Shown piece after piece: positions 15,932 through 25,186 of a stretch of DNA of 64,000 nucleotides (positions are counted from its first letter, which is position 1; each line of letters starts with the position of its first letter). The notes beneath the pieces were generated by a model. It saw only the letters and a list, made by a program, of their open reading frames with translations, ran no database searches and was not told where the DNA came from. The DNA lies in contig NZ_LT627736.1 in NCBI RefSeq assembly GCF_900102005.1, positions 1,612,001 through 1,676,000 of the forward strand. Direction: 5' to 3'. The position numbers and the translations under genes are program-made. Source of the DNA: Microbacterium sp. LKL04 (GTDB lineage: Bacteria > Actinomycetota > Actinomycetes > Actinomycetales > Microbacteriaceae).

Positions 15932-16876
15932 GTGAGCGACGCCGCCTTCGACGAGTTCTCCTTCCTCCCCGCACAGGCGGCTGACATCGGCGTGCCCGTG
16001 CCCGCGACGCACCGTGTGACGCACCGCTTGTCCGACGGCCGTGAGATCAGCGCACTCCGCTTCGGCGATCCGGAGGCCGCACCGGAGGTCACCTTCCTGC
16101 ACGGTGCGGGGCTCAACGCGCACACGTGGGACACGACGATCCTGCACCTGGGCCTGCCCGCACTGGCCCTCGACCTGCCGGGCCACGGCGACTCCTCCTG
16201 GCGGGACGACGCGCGGTACACCGGCGAGAGCATCGCCGCCGACATCGCGCCCGCCGTCCGGGAATGGACGAACGGCCGCGGACAGGTCCTCGTCGGTCAC
16301 TCGCTCGGGGGCCTCACGGCCGCAGCGCTCGCGGCGCGGCATCCGGACCTCGTCCGCTCGCTCGTCGTCGTCGACATCTCCCCCGGGATCGATCCGAACG
16401 GCGCGGCGTCCTCCATCCGGGCGTTCTTCGCCGGTCCGACCGACTGGGCGAACCGGGACGAACTCGTCGCCCGCGCGTTGTCGTTCGGCCTCGGCGGCAC
16501 GCGCGAGGCGGCCACCCGGGGTGTCTTCCTGAACTCGCGGGTCCGCCCCGACGGCCGCGTCGAGTGGAAGCATCACTTCGCCCGCCTCGCGAACCGGCTC
16601 GCCGGCGACCCCGACGCGGCGAGCGCGGTCGATGCCGCGCAGCGCGCGGAGGCCGGCGTGCTCTCGTCCGCCGGCTGGGACGACCTCGCCGCCGTCACCG
16701 CGCCCCTCACCCTGGTCACGGGAACCCGAGGATTCCTCACCGACGCCGACCGCGCCGAGTTCCTGCGCCGCGTTCCCCAGGCCGGCCACGTCGAGCTCGA
16801 CACGGCGCACAACGTCCACGAGGAGCGACCCCAGGACCTCGCGGCGCTCGTGCGGTCGACTCATGACGGCCCGTGA
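15932..16876 (+). CDS. alpha/beta-fold hydrolase
   Basis: A 314-residue hydrolase. FLHGAGLNAHTWD gives the HG oxyanion segment, DLPGHGDSSW follows, and VGHSLGG holds the nucleophile Ser. The C-terminal AHNVHEERP supplies a candidate catalytic His. Substrate is unknown. GTG at 15932 was preferred over the in-frame ATG at 15923 because a CACAAT hexamer sits 7 nt before the GTG and would overlap the ATG. The longer form cannot be excluded. Confidence 0.82.
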   Translation: MSDAAFDEFSFLPAQAADIGVPVPATHRVTHRLSDGREISALRFGDPEAAPEVTFLHGAGLNAHTWDTTILHLGLPALALDLPGHGDSSWRDDARYTGESIAADIAPAVREWTNGRGQVLVGHSLGGLTAAALAARHPDLVRSLVVVDISPGIDPNGAASSIRAFFAGPTDWANRDELVARALSFGLGGTREAATRGVFLNSRVRPDGRVEWKHHFARLANRLAGDPDAASAVDAAQRAEAGVLSSAGWDDLAAVTAPLTLVTGTRGFLTDADRAEFLRRVPQAGHVELDTAHNVHEERPQDLAALVRSTHDGP

Positions 16877-16980
16877 CCGAACTCCTCGCGCGGGACTCTA
16901 GGCTGTAACGCGCACCGAGCACCGCGATGGGCCGGCGTCGACGTCGACGCCCATCGACGCCGAAAGGACCCCCCACTCAC

Positions 16981-18489
16981 ATGCTTCGCCGCACCGCTTT
17001 GGCCGCCACGGCGCTCCTCGCCGCCGGAGCCCTGCTCCTGTCGGGCTGCACCGGCTCGCAGCCGGCTCCCTCCGGATCGGCGGGAACCCCCGACCCCGAC
17101 GCGACCGTCAACGTTCGCCTCGTGCTCGAGCCCGGCAACCTCGACATCCGCGAGACCGCGGGGTCCGCCCTCGACCAGATCCTGATCGACAACGTGTACC
17201 AGGGCCTCGTCTCCCGCACGCCCGACCAGGAGATCGTGCCCGCGCTCGCCAGCGACTACGAGGTCTCGGCCGACAAGCTCACCTACACCTTCACGCTGCG
17301 CGAGGGCGTGACCTTCCACGACGGTCAGCCGCTCACCCCGCAGGACGTCGTCTGGTCGCTGACGCAGGTGCGTGACACCCCGACGTACCGCGACTCGGCG
17401 CGCCTGGCGAACGTCTCGGACGTCGCCGCCGACGGTCAGAAGATCACGCTGACGCTGAAGGCCCCCGACTCGACCCTGCTCTGGAGCCTGACCGGCCGCG
17501 CCGGTCTGATCCTCAAGGAGGGCGACTCCATCGACCGTAAGACCGCGGCCAACGGTACCGGCCCGTTCCGGCTCGCCGACTGGCGGGAAGGCGACAGTAT
17601 CGTCTTCGAACGGTTCGCCGACTACTGGGGAACCCCGTCGTCCGCCGCCGAGGTCGTCTTCTCGTATGTGAGCGACAACCAGGCCGCGCTCAGCGGCGCC
17701 CTCGCCGGCGAGTTCGACGTCCTGAGCGGCTTCGACGCGAACCTGAAGGATCAGGTCGAGGCCACCGGCGACTTCTCGCTCGAACTCGGCGACTCGACCG
17801 ACAAGGGCACGCTCGCCTTCAACCAGGCCTCGGGCCCGCTGGCCGACGCGCGCGTGCGCAAGGCGATCCGGCAGGCCATCGACAAGAACTCGATCGTCGA
17901 GGCTCTCGGCGCGGGGAAGACGATGTACGGTCCGATCCCCTCGCTCGACCCGGGCTACGAAGACCTGTCTACCGTCGCTCCCTTCGACCCCGAGGCCGCA
18001 CGGCAGCTCCTCGCCGAGGCGGGGGCCGAGAACCTGTCCCTGACTCTCACGATCCCCTCCGCGTACGGCACGACGGTCCCGCAGATCCTCGTCTCGAACC
18101 TGCGCGACGTGGGCATCACCCTGAAAGTGAACCCGGTCGAGTTCCCCACCTGGGTCAACGACGTGTACGTGAACAAGGACTACCAGCTGAGCTTCGTCCT
18201 CCACACCGAGGCACGCGACTTCGAGAACTGGGCGAACCCCGACTACTACTTCACGTACGACAACCCCGAGGTGCAGAAGCTCTACGCCGAGGCCGTCGCC
18301 TCGACCGACGACGCAGCCGCCGCCGATCTGCTGACGCAGGCCGCCCGCATCGTCTCCGAGGACGACGCGGCCGACTGGCTCTACAACGGGCAGTCCGTCC
18401 TCGCCGTCGCGTCGGACGTCAGCGGGATGCCGACGGTCAACGTGAACGAGCGCCTGAACGTCGCCGAGCTGGCCAAGAGCGAGGGGTGA
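16981..18489 (+). CDS. ABC transporter substrate-binding lipoprotein (SBP_bac_5)
   Basis: A 502-residue extracellular binding protein for a peptide/nickel-type importer. The lipobox LLLSGC places the lipidated Cys near residue 23. The mature part has family 5 features: EIVPALASDYEVS, LREGVTFHDGQPLTPQDVVWSL and NGTGPFRL. It is the first gene of a five-gene unit with four overlapping junctions. A TAGGCT hexamer about 90 bp upstream may be the operon promoter. The ligand (oligopeptide, nickel or other) cannot be told from sequence. Confidence 0.92.
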   Translation: MLRRTALAATALLAAGALLLSGCTGSQPAPSGSAGTPDPDATVNVRLVLEPGNLDIRETAGSALDQILIDNVYQGLVSRTPDQEIVPALASDYEVSADKLTYTFTLREGVTFHDGQPLTPQDVVWSLTQVRDTPTYRDSARLANVSDVAADGQKITLTLKAPDSTLLWSLTGRAGLILKEGDSIDRKTAANGTGPFRLADWREGDSIVFERFADYWGTPSSAAEVVFSYVSDNQAALSGALAGEFDVLSGFDANLKDQVEATGDFSLELGDSTDKGTLAFNQASGPLADARVRKAIRQAIDKNSIVEALGAGKTMYGPIPSLDPGYEDLSTVAPFDPEAARQLLAEAGAENLSLTLTIPSAYGTTVPQILVSNLRDVGITLKVNPVEFPTWVNDVYVNKDYQLSFVLHTEARDFENWANPDYYFTYDNPEVQKLYAEAVASTDDAAAADLLTQAARIVSEDDAADWLYNGQSVLAVASDVSGMPTVNVNERLNVAELAKSEG

Positions 18490-19436
18490 TCCGCTACGCG
18501 CTGACGCGACTGGCCCTGCTGGTGCTGGGCCTGTTCGTCGCCAGCGCGCTCATCTTCACCACCCTCCGGATCCTGCCGGGTGACATCGCGCAGCTGATCG
18601 CCGGGGTGGGCTCCACCCCGGAACAGCTCGCCGGCATCCGCGAACGGCTGGGACTCGATCGGCCGCTCCCCGTCCAGTACGGCCAGTGGATCGGCGGGGT
18701 CCTGACCGGCGACCTCGGGCAGTCCCAGCTCACCGGCACGCCCGTCGTCTCTGAGCTGCTGCAGAAGGCGGAGGTGACGGTGCCCCTCGGCATCCTCTCG
18801 TTCGTCATCGCTCTGCTCGTCGCACTCCCCTTCGGCGTGCACGCGGCGGTGCGCCGGCACCGTCCGGACGGCGTCGCCGTGTCGGTCGGCGCGCAGGCCC
18901 TCGCCGCCGTGCCCGTCGTGTGGGCGGGCATGATGCTCGTGGTCGTCTTCGCGGTGTCCCTGGGGTGGCTCCCGGCGCAGGGCTTCCCTCGCGCGGGCTG
19001 GGCGGACCCTGCGGCGGCCTTGCGTGCACTGATCCTCCCCGCCGTCACCATCGGCGTCGTGGAGGGCGCCGTGCTGCTGCGGTTCGTCCGCTCGGCGACC
19101 CTGCAGGCGATGGGCCAGGACTTCGTGCGGACCGCCGCCGCCAAGGGTCTCACGCGCACGCAGGCGCTCCTTCGTCACGGGCTCCCGAGCGTCGGCCTGT
19201 CGGTCATCACGGTGCTGGGCGTTCAGGTCGCCGGGATCATGGTCGGCGCCGTCGTCATCGAGCAGCTGTTCAGCCTGCCCGGGATCGGGCGGATGCTCGT
19301 CGAGGACACCGGCAACCGCGACCTCGTCAAGGTGCAGGGCGAACTCCTCGTCCTCACGGGTCTCGTCCTCGTCATCGGGTTCGTCGTCGACCTCGTGCAC
19401 CGCGTCCTCGATCCGCGCCAGCGAGAGGCCGAGTGA
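18486..19436 (+). CDS. ABC transporter permease, DppB/OppB type
   Basis: A 316-residue inner-membrane permease with six helices. The N-terminal YALTRLALLVLGLFVASALIF helix is typical of the DppB group. The coupling EAA loop is FVRTAAAKGLTRTQALLRH, which contacts the ATPases. GTG start overlaps the substrate-binding gene stop (GTGA). Confidence 0.93.
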   Translation: MIRYALTRLALLVLGLFVASALIFTTLRILPGDIAQLIAGVGSTPEQLAGIRERLGLDRPLPVQYGQWIGGVLTGDLGQSQLTGTPVVSELLQKAEVTVPLGILSFVIALLVALPFGVHAAVRRHRPDGVAVSVGAQALAAVPVVWAGMMLVVVFAVSLGWLPAQGFPRAGWADPAAALRALILPAVTIGVVEGAVLLRFVRSATLQAMGQDFVRTAAAKGLTRTQALLRHGLPSVGLSVITVLGVQVAGIMVGAVVIEQLFSLPGIGRMLVEDTGNRDLVKVQGELLVLTGLVLVIGFVVDLVHRVLDPRQREAE

Positions 19437-20317
19437 TGCGACGACTGCAGTGGGCGAGGCGCGTCTGGGCGTCGGGGACCGGCCGGTTCGGGGTCATCGT
19501 GGTCCTCGTGATCGCCGCGACGGCGCTCGTCTCCCTGTTCTGGACCCCCTTCGACCCGCAACGGGTCGACATCGCGAACCGCTGGGCGGGGCCGGGCGCC
19601 GCGCACCTGCTCGGGACCGACGGATCGGGACGCGACATCCTGAGCCTCCTGATGGCGGGGGCTCGGACGACGGTGCTCGTCGCCGTGGGAGCGGGTGTCA
19701 TCGCGACCGTCATCGGACTCGTGCTCGCCGCCCTCGGCGCGCTCACGCCACGGCCCGTCCGCGAGGGGGTCACGGTGATCGTGGACATCCTCATCGCCTT
19801 CCCGGTGCTGCTGATCGCGATGATGATCTCGGCGGTGTGGGGCGGATCGCTGCTCGTCGTCATCGTGTCGGTCGGCATCGGGTTCGGTGTCAACATCGCC
19901 CGCGTCACCCGTCCCGAGCTGCGTCGCATCCTCCGGAGCGACTTCGTCCTCGCCGGGCGCGCCTCGGGGCTGACCCCGACGCAGAACCTCTGGCGCCACC
20001 TGCTCCCGAACGTCGCCCCCGTCTTCATCGTGCAGTTGTCGTGGGGCATGGCCGTCGCGGTGCTCGCCGAAGCCGGTCTCTCGTACCTCGGGTTCGGCGC
20101 GCCGCTGACCCAGCCGTCCTGGGGACTGCTCCTGGCCGACCTGCAGCGCTTCATCAGCGTCCATCCGCTGTCGGTTCTCTGGCCGGGTCTCGCCATCACG
20201 CTGACCGTCCTCGGCTTCAACCTCCTCGGCGACGCGCTCCGCGACGCCACGGATCCCACCCTGTCCCGCGGCTCAGCACCGCGCGGCGCCGAACCTCCCG
20301 CGGCGGTGACGGCATGA
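19436..20317 (+). CDS. ABC transporter permease, DppC/OppC type
   Basis: A 293-residue permease. The N-terminal LGTDGSGRDILSLLMAGART segment is diagnostic of DppC-type subunits. The EAA loop is FVLAGRASGLTPTQNLWRH. It ends with a short Ala/Pro tail. ATG overlaps the previous stop (TGATG). It pairs with the preceding permease to form the membrane channel. Confidence 0.93.
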   Translation: MRRLQWARRVWASGTGRFGVIVVLVIAATALVSLFWTPFDPQRVDIANRWAGPGAAHLLGTDGSGRDILSLLMAGARTTVLVAVGAGVIATVIGLVLAALGALTPRPVREGVTVIVDILIAFPVLLIAMMISAVWGGSLLVVIVSVGIGFGVNIARVTRPELRRILRSDFVLAGRASGLTPTQNLWRHLLPNVAPVFIVQLSWGMAVAVLAEAGLSYLGFGAPLTQPSWGLLLADLQRFISVHPLSVLWPGLAITLTVLGFNLLGDALRDATDPTLSRGSAPRGAEPPAAVTA

Positions 20318-21105
20318 CGCTCTCGCTCTCCGGACTCACGATCGACATCGCCGGTCGTCGCGTCGTCGACGGGATCGACCTCGAGGTCGGCGACGCCGCG
20401 CGCGTGGGCCTGATCGGCGAGTCCGGATCCGGCAAATCCCTGACGGCCCTCGCGATCCTCGGCCTGCTCCCCGACGGCGCCCGGGTCGGCGGCAGCGTCC
20501 GCTGGGACGGCCGGGAGCTGATCGGGATGCCGGATCGCGACCTCGCGCGGCTGCGCGGCGACGAGATCGGCATGGTGTTCCAGGAGCCCCAGACAGCGCT
20601 CAACCCCATCCGGACGGTGGGCCGGCAGATCGCCGAGTCGATCCGCATCCATCAGCGCGGCATCTCGCGCGCCGAGGCGTGGGCGCGGGCCGTCGACGAG
20701 GCGCGTCGGGTGAGACTCCCCGACCCCGAGGCCATCGTCCGCCGCTACCCGCACCAGCTCTCGGGCGGGCAGCGGCAGCGCGTCGCCATCGCGATGGCCC
20801 TCGCCTGCCGTCCTCGGCTCCTGATCGCGGACGAACCGACCACCGCGCTCGACGTCACGATCCAGGCCGAGATCCTCGACCTGCTCCACCACCTCGTCGA
20901 CGAGGACGGTATGTCGCTCGTGTTCATCACGCACGATCTCGCCGTGCTGTCCCAGATCGCGACCCATGCCGTCGTCCTCGACACCGGCCGCGTCGTCGAG
21001 TCGGGGCCGCTCCGAACCCTCCTGCGCTCCCCCGCGTCCCCCGTCACCCAGGCACTGCTCCGCGACGCGACCGCCACCCTCTGGCGACCGGGAGGCCGCG
21101 CATGA
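20314..21105 (+). CDS. ABC transporter ATP-binding protein, DppD/OppD type
   Basis: A 263-residue ATPase. Walker A is GESGSGKSLT, the Q loop VFQEPQTALNP, the signature LSGGQRQR, Walker B LLIADEPTTALD and the switch His in FITHD. It lacks the C-terminal oligopeptide/dipeptide extension with Cys motif of longer DppD proteins. ATGA overlap with the permease gene. Confidence 0.93.
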   Translation: MTLSLSGLTIDIAGRRVVDGIDLEVGDAARVGLIGESGSGKSLTALAILGLLPDGARVGGSVRWDGRELIGMPDRDLARLRGDEIGMVFQEPQTALNPIRTVGRQIAESIRIHQRGISRAEAWARAVDEARRVRLPDPEAIVRRYPHQLSGGQRQRVAIAMALACRPRLLIADEPTTALDVTIQAEILDLLHHLVDEDGMSLVFITHDLAVLSQIATHAVVLDTGRVVESGPLRTLLRSPASPVTQALLRDATATLWRPGGRA

Positions 21106-21899
21106 GCGAACTGATGCGAGCGCGCGGACTGACGCGCAGACACCGGATGCCGCGGTCCCGACCGTTCGAGCCGGCTCGGTGGACGACCGCCCTCGACGAC
21201 GTCGACGTCGACGTCCGCGCAGGCAACGCCCTCGGGATCATCGGCGAGTCGGGCTCGGGCAAGTCGACGCTCGTGCGCCTGCTCCTGGGTCTCGATGTAC
21301 CGAGCGCCGGAACCGTCGAGTTCGACGGCCGTCCCGTCGACGGGTCGGCGTCGGCCCGCTCGCTCCACTGGCTGCGCCGGCGCACCGGCATCGTCTTCCA
21401 GGACCCGTACGGGTCGCTCGATCCCCGGATGAGCGTCGGGCGCATCGTCGCAGAGCCTCTCTCCGCACTCGAGATCGCCGGCGACCACCGTGCGCGCGTC
21501 CGCGAGGTGCTGAGCGACGTGGGCCTGCCCGCCGATGCCGCCGAGCGGTTCCCGCACGAGTTCTCGGGCGGTCAGCGTCAGCGGATCGCTCTCGCTCGCG
21601 CGCTCGTCCACCGCCCCGACGTCCTCGTCGGGGACGAGCCGCTGTCCGCCCTCGACGTGACGGTCCGGGCGCAGATCCTCGACCTCATCCGCGAGCTGCG
21701 CCGGAGGGACGGCCTCACGCTCGTGATGGTCTCGCACGACATAGGGGTGGTGCAGAACCTCTGCGACGACGTCGTCGTCATGACCGAGGGCCGCGTCGTC
21801 GAGGAGGGCCCGACCGAGAAGGTGCTGCTCGAACCGCAGGTCGCCTACACGCGCCGGCTGCTCGCCTCGATCCCGGTCATCGACCCGCGGGACCGGTGA
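21102..21899 (+). CDS. ABC transporter ATP-binding protein, DppF/OppF type
   Basis: A 265-residue ATPase, second of the heterodimer. Walker A is GESGSGKST, Q loop VFQDPYGSLDPR (the DPYGSL form typical of DppF), signature FSGGQRQR, Walker B DVLVGDEPLSALD (Ala of DEP context replaced by Gly before Asp), and switch VSHD. ATGA overlap with the previous gene. Last gene of the importer unit. Confidence 0.93.
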   Translation: MSELMRARGLTRRHRMPRSRPFEPARWTTALDDVDVDVRAGNALGIIGESGSGKSTLVRLLLGLDVPSAGTVEFDGRPVDGSASARSLHWLRRRTGIVFQDPYGSLDPRMSVGRIVAEPLSALEIAGDHRARVREVLSDVGLPADAAERFPHEFSGGQRQRIALARALVHRPDVLVGDEPLSALDVTVRAQILDLIRELRRRDGLTLVMVSHDIGVVQNLCDDVVVMTEGRVVEEGPTEKVLLEPQVAYTRRLLASIPVIDPRDR

Positions 21900-21928
21900 C
21901 GAGACGTCACGCTGTCGGCGGCGGGCGC

Positions 21929-21934
21929 TAGCGT
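21929..21934 (+). promoter_or_regulatory. -10 hexamer for leaderless M4 protease mRNA
   Basis: TAGCGT is followed by 6 nt and the ATG at 21941, giving the protease/inhibitor pair its own promoter only 30 bp after the ABC operon. Confidence 0.5.
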
Positions 21935-21940
21935 GGCGAC

Positions 21941-22999
21941 ATGCACGCCATCGTCCCGCCGTACCTGCTCGCCCGTCTCGCGGCCGCTCCGGCCGAACGA
22001 TTCCCGCACGCCGTCGCCGCCGCCCGCGCGACCCTCGCGGTCCCCCGCGCCTACGCGCCGATGCGCGGCCACCTCGATCTGTCGGTCGAAGGGGACTCGC
22101 TCGTCGTCTCGGCCGCTCCTGATCCCGACCGGCTCATCTCCGACGCCGAGAACCGCGAGGAACTGCCGGGCCGGCCCGCCCGCGCCGAGGGGGCGGACGC
22201 GACCGGCGACGCGGCGGTCGACGAGGCCTATGACGGCCTCGGCGCGACGTTCACGTTCCTGTGGGAGGCCTTCGAGCGCGTCGGTCTCGACGGACGCAGC
22301 GGCTCGCTCGCCGCCACGGTCCACTACGGTCGCGCCTACGACAACGCGTTCTGGGACGGCGAGCGCATGGTGTTCGGCGACGGCGACGGCGAGGTGTTCG
22401 CCGGTTTCACCCGCTCGCTCAGCGTCATCGCGCACGAGTTGGGCCACGGTGTCATCGAATCGGCCGGCGGCCTGGATTACTCGGGTCAGTCCGGCGCGCT
22501 CAACGAGTCGATCGCCGACGTGTTCGGTGCGCTCACCGATCAGCACCACAAGGGACAGACAGCGGATGCCGCCACCTGGCTCGTCGGCGCCGAGATCTTC
22601 ACCGACGCGGTCACGGGCTCCGCCCTCCGCTCCCTCGCCGCCCCCGGCACCGCGTATGACGACGACGTGCTCGGCAAGGACCCGCAGCCCTCGCACATGC
22701 GCGATTTCGTCGAGACCTCTGGTGACAACGGCGGAGTGCACATCAATTCCGGCATCCCGAACAAAGCATTCCACCTCGTTGCGACCGCTCTCGGCGGCTA
22801 CGCCTGGGAGCGCGCCGGTCGCATCTGGTACCTCACCCTCGTCTCGGGCACCCTCTCCGCCGCCGCCACCTTCGCGCAGTTCGCCTCCGCCACTGCCGAG
22901 ACGGCGGCGCGGGAGTACGGTGAAGACTCTGAGGAGGCCGTCGCCGTCCGCACCGCGTGGGCGAGCGTCGGAGTCGTGGAGGATGCTGCACCCTGTTGA
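21941..22999 (+). CDS. M4-family metalloprotease, protealysin-like
   Basis: A 352-residue zinc metalloprotease of the thermolysin family. HELGH (residues 165-169) supplies two His ligands and the catalytic Glu166, and GALNESIAD supplies the third ligand Glu189. HINSGIPNKAF near residue 268 contains the transition-state His. There is no signal peptide, and the short N-terminal part (about 55 residues, beginning PPYLLARLA) resembles the compact PrtS-like propeptide of protealysin, which carries a PPxL motif. The enzyme is thus probably made and matured without a classical export route. Its last 17 bases overlap the inhibitor gene. Confidence 0.92.
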   Translation: MHAIVPPYLLARLAAAPAERFPHAVAAARATLAVPRAYAPMRGHLDLSVEGDSLVVSAAPDPDRLISDAENREELPGRPARAEGADATGDAAVDEAYDGLGATFTFLWEAFERVGLDGRSGSLAATVHYGRAYDNAFWDGERMVFGDGDGEVFAGFTRSLSVIAHELGHGVIESAGGLDYSGQSGALNESIADVFGALTDQHHKGQTADAATWLVGAEIFTDAVTGSALRSLAAPGTAYDDDVLGKDPQPSHMRDFVETSGDNGGVHINSGIPNKAFHLVATALGGYAWERAGRIWYLTLVSGTLSAAATFAQFASATAETAAREYGEDSEEAVAVRTAWASVGVVEDAAPC

Positions 23000-23309
23000 T
23001 CCGCTGACGATCGTCGTCGTCCGCACCGGCGGATTCGCCGGACTCCGTCGCGCGTGGCGCGTCGAGGTCGCGGGGACCGACGCGGAGGCCTGGCTGCCGC
23101 TCGTCGACGCGTGCCCGTGGGAGGAACCCCCGGCATCCGCTCCCGGCGCGGACCGGTTCTCGTGGGAGGTCGCGGCCATCCACGGCGACACGGATCGCCG
23201 GGCGGTGGTGGGCGATGCCACCGGTCCCTGGCGCGCGCTCATCGACCGCGTACAGGCCGACGGTGCGGCCGTGCGTCCCGCCGACCTCAGCGAGAACGCA
23301 GGCGGGTGA
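22983..23309 (+). CDS. emfourin-like protealysin inhibitor
   Basis: A 108-residue protein starting inside the 3' end of the protease gene (17-bp overlap, different frame). It begins PLTIVVVRTGGFAGLRRAW, which matches the pattern I recall for emfourin, the inhibitor encoded beside Serratia protealysin. Pairing a short protein with an M4 protease in overlapping frames is strong context for an inhibitor role. Sequence identity to characterised emfourins was not measured. Its end overlaps the convergent acetyltransferase gene by 23 bp. Confidence 0.75.
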   Translation: MLHPVDPLTIVVVRTGGFAGLRRAWRVEVAGTDAEAWLPLVDACPWEEPPASAPGADRFSWEVAAIHGDTDRRAVVGDATGPWRALIDRVQADGAAVRPADLSENAGG

Positions 23310-23910
23310 GGAGCGTGTCCTTCTTCTTCGGGTTCAGGTGCTTCTGCAGGTAGATCGTGCCGAGCGAGCGCCCGAACTTGAAACCCACCTTGCCCATGCG
23401 GCCGACCTCGACGAAACCCAGCCGCTCGTGCAGGGCGAGGGAGGCTTCGGCTCCCTTGTCGCTGACGACGGCGACCATCTCGCGGATGCCCTTCTCCTCG
23501 CACGCGGCGATGAGCCCCTCCAAGAGGGCCCGGCCGAGGCCCTTTCCTGTCGCCGCCTGTCCCAGATAGATCGAGTTCTCGACGGTGTAGCGGAACCCGC
23601 TCTTGCCCGCCCACGGCGAGACGAGACCGTAGCCGAGGATCTGCCCTGTCGGCGACACCGCGACGAGGAACGGCAGACCGAGCTTCGAGAGATAGTCGAA
23701 CTTCTCGACCCACTGCTTGTGGGACCAGCGCTTCTCGTCGAAGGTGACGACCGAGTTCGCCACGTAGTGGTTGTAGATCTCGCGCACGTCGGCCATGTCG
23801 GTGCGGACGGCGGGGCGCAGTTCGAACGAGAACTCCCGCTCGGGTTCGGGACGACGACGGAGGTGGCGGGGAAGGCGACGGCGATCGCGCTCGTATTCGT
23901 CCTCCAGCAT
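23287..23910 (-). CDS. GNAT acetyltransferase, phosphinothricin-acetyltransferase-like
   Basis: A 207-residue GNAT protein. A 28-residue Arg-rich N-terminal extension precedes the domain. ADVREIYNHYVANSVVTFDE is typical of the Bar/Pat (amino-acid N-acetyltransferase) branch. The acetyl-CoA loop is QAATGKGLGRALLEGL, followed by LALHERLGFVEVGRMGKVGFKFGR. A C-terminal Lys/Arg-rich tail is extra. TATGCT ends 6 nt before the ATG, indicating a leaderless start. Substrate unknown. Confidence 0.82.
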   Translation of the reverse strand: MLEDEYERDRRRLPRHLRRRPEPEREFSFELRPAVRTDMADVREIYNHYVANSVVTFDEKRWSHKQWVEKFDYLSKLGLPFLVAVSPTGQILGYGLVSPWAGKSGFRYTVENSIYLGQAATGKGLGRALLEGLIAACEEKGIREMVAVVSDKGAEASLALHERLGFVEVGRMGKVGFKFGRSLGTIYLQKHLNPKKKDTLLTRLRSR

Positions 23911-23926
23911 GCCGCCAGCATACGGC

Positions 23927-24613
23927 TCAGGCGGGCAGTCGCCAGTCGACGGGAGAGGCCCCCTGCGCCTCGAGCAGCGCGTTCACCCGCGAGAAGGGTC
24001 GCGAGCCGAAGAAGCCGCGCCGCGCCGACAGCGGGGACGGATGCGCCGACTCGACGCGCGGGGTGTCACCGAGCATCGGGACGAGGCTCGCGGCATCCTT
24101 GCCCCAGAGCACGGCCACGAGCGGTTCGGGGCGGGCGACGAGTGTCGAGATGGCGTGCGCCGTGACGCGCTCCCACCCCCAGCCGCGGTGCGAGCCGGCC
24201 TCACCGGGCGCGACGGTCAGGACGCGGTTGAGCAGCACGACGCCCTGCTCCGTCCACGCCGACAGGTCGCCGTGCGACGCCGGAGGGATGCCGAGATCGC
24301 TCGACAGCTCGGCGTAGATGTTGCCGAGGCTCCGCGGCAGCGGACGCACGTGCCGGTCGACGGCGAACGAGAGACCGATCGGATGCCCCGGGGTGGGGTA
24401 GGGGTCCTGGCCGACGATGAGCACCCGCACCGCGGAGAGCGGGCGCGTGAACGCGCGCAGCACGTGATCACCGGCGGGCAGGTAGCCGCGCTCGTCGGCG
24501 CGCAGCCGGTCCCCCAGCGCCGCGATGTCGGAGGCGACGGGGGCGAGCGCCTCGGCCCACTCGGGGTGTATCAGCCCGCCGGCGGCGAGCTCGTCGAGCG
24601 ACCGACCGCTCAT
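23927..24613 (-). CDS. ung: uracil-DNA glycosylase, family 1
   Basis: A 228-residue DNA-repair enzyme that removes uracil from DNA. The catalytic loop is [10 protein letters not shown] with general base Asp70. LLNRVLTV forms the uracil pocket, and [19 protein letters not shown] is the Leu-containing DNA-intercalation loop. The length is normal for bacterial UNG. ATGA overlap couples it to the upstream phosphoribosyltransferase gene. Confidence 0.96.
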   Translation of the reverse strand: MSGRSLDELAAGGLIHPEWAEALAPVASDIAALGDRLRADERGYLPAGDHVLRAFTRPLSAVRVLIVGQDPYPTPGHPIGLSFAVDRHVRPLPRSLGNIYAELSSDLGIPPASHGDLSAWTEQGVVLLNRVLTVAPGEAGSHRGWGWERVTAHAISTLVARPEPLVAVLWGKDAASLVPMLGDTPRVESAHPSPLSARRGFFGSRPFSRVNALLEAQGASPVDWRLPA

Positions 24614-25128
24614 GCCCCCGCGGGCAGGCCCGCGTCCTCTTCGGCGACGGAGCCGCGGAACGACCAGGGGAAGTCGATCCAGAGATCCGTCTCACGCCAC
24701 GAGTAGTCGGGCGACGCGACGGAGCCGGGCTTCGTGTAGATGCAGACCGAGCGGACGTCGGCACCGGCGTCCCGGATCAGCTGCACCGCGAGGGCGAGGG
24801 TCCGGCCGCTGTCGGCCACGTCATCGACCAGGAGGACGCGCTTGCCGTCGAGGGCGCCGAGGTCGAGATCGGGAGGCAGGATCTCGGGCGCATCGAGCAC
24901 CGTCCCGATCCCCGTGTAGAACTCGACGTTGAGCGCCCCGCAGCTCTTGACTCCGAGGCCGTACGCGACCGCCCCCGCCGGCAGCAGGCCGCCTCGAGCG
25001 ATCGCGACGACGATGTCGGGCGCGAAGCCGTCCGCGACGATGCCTCGCGCCAGGTCGCGGGTCGCCCCGCCGAAATCATCCCAGGTCAACGTCTCGCGTT
25101 CGGCGGCCACCGGCATCCCTTCGTCCAT
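24610..25128 (-). CDS. purine-type phosphoribosyltransferase
   Basis: A 172-residue type I phosphoribosyltransferase. [20 protein letters not shown] is the pyrophosphate-loop region and [14 protein letters not shown] is the PRPP-binding motif. The closest groups are hypoxanthine/xanthine phosphoribosyltransferases. The acceptor base cannot be set from sequence. TAGTCT is 8 nt before the ATG at 25128, consistent with leaderless transcription. A second ATG at 25116 is possible. The gene is coupled to ung, a plausible nucleotide/DNA maintenance unit. Confidence 0.85.
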   Translation of the reverse strand: MDEGMPVAAERETLTWDDFGGATRDLARGIVADGFAPDIVVAIARGGLLPAGAVAYGLGVKSCGALNVEFYTGIGTVLDAPEILPPDLDLGALDGKRVLLVDDVADSGRTLALAVQLIRDAGADVRSVCIYTKPGSVASPDYSWRETDLWIDFPWSFRGSVAEEDAGLPAGA

Positions 25129-25173
25129 GGATCCTCAGACTACGACCTGCGGGACGGCGGCCCGCTCCAGCGC

Positions 25174-25179
25174 TAGGCT
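25174..25179 (+). promoter_or_regulatory. -10 hexamer for leaderless MFS exporter mRNA
   Basis: TAGGCT plus 7 nt before GTG at 25187. The divergent phosphoribosyltransferase has its own hexamer at 25137-25142, so two promoters share 58 bp. Confidence 0.5.
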
Positions 25180-25186
25180 CGCGCTC

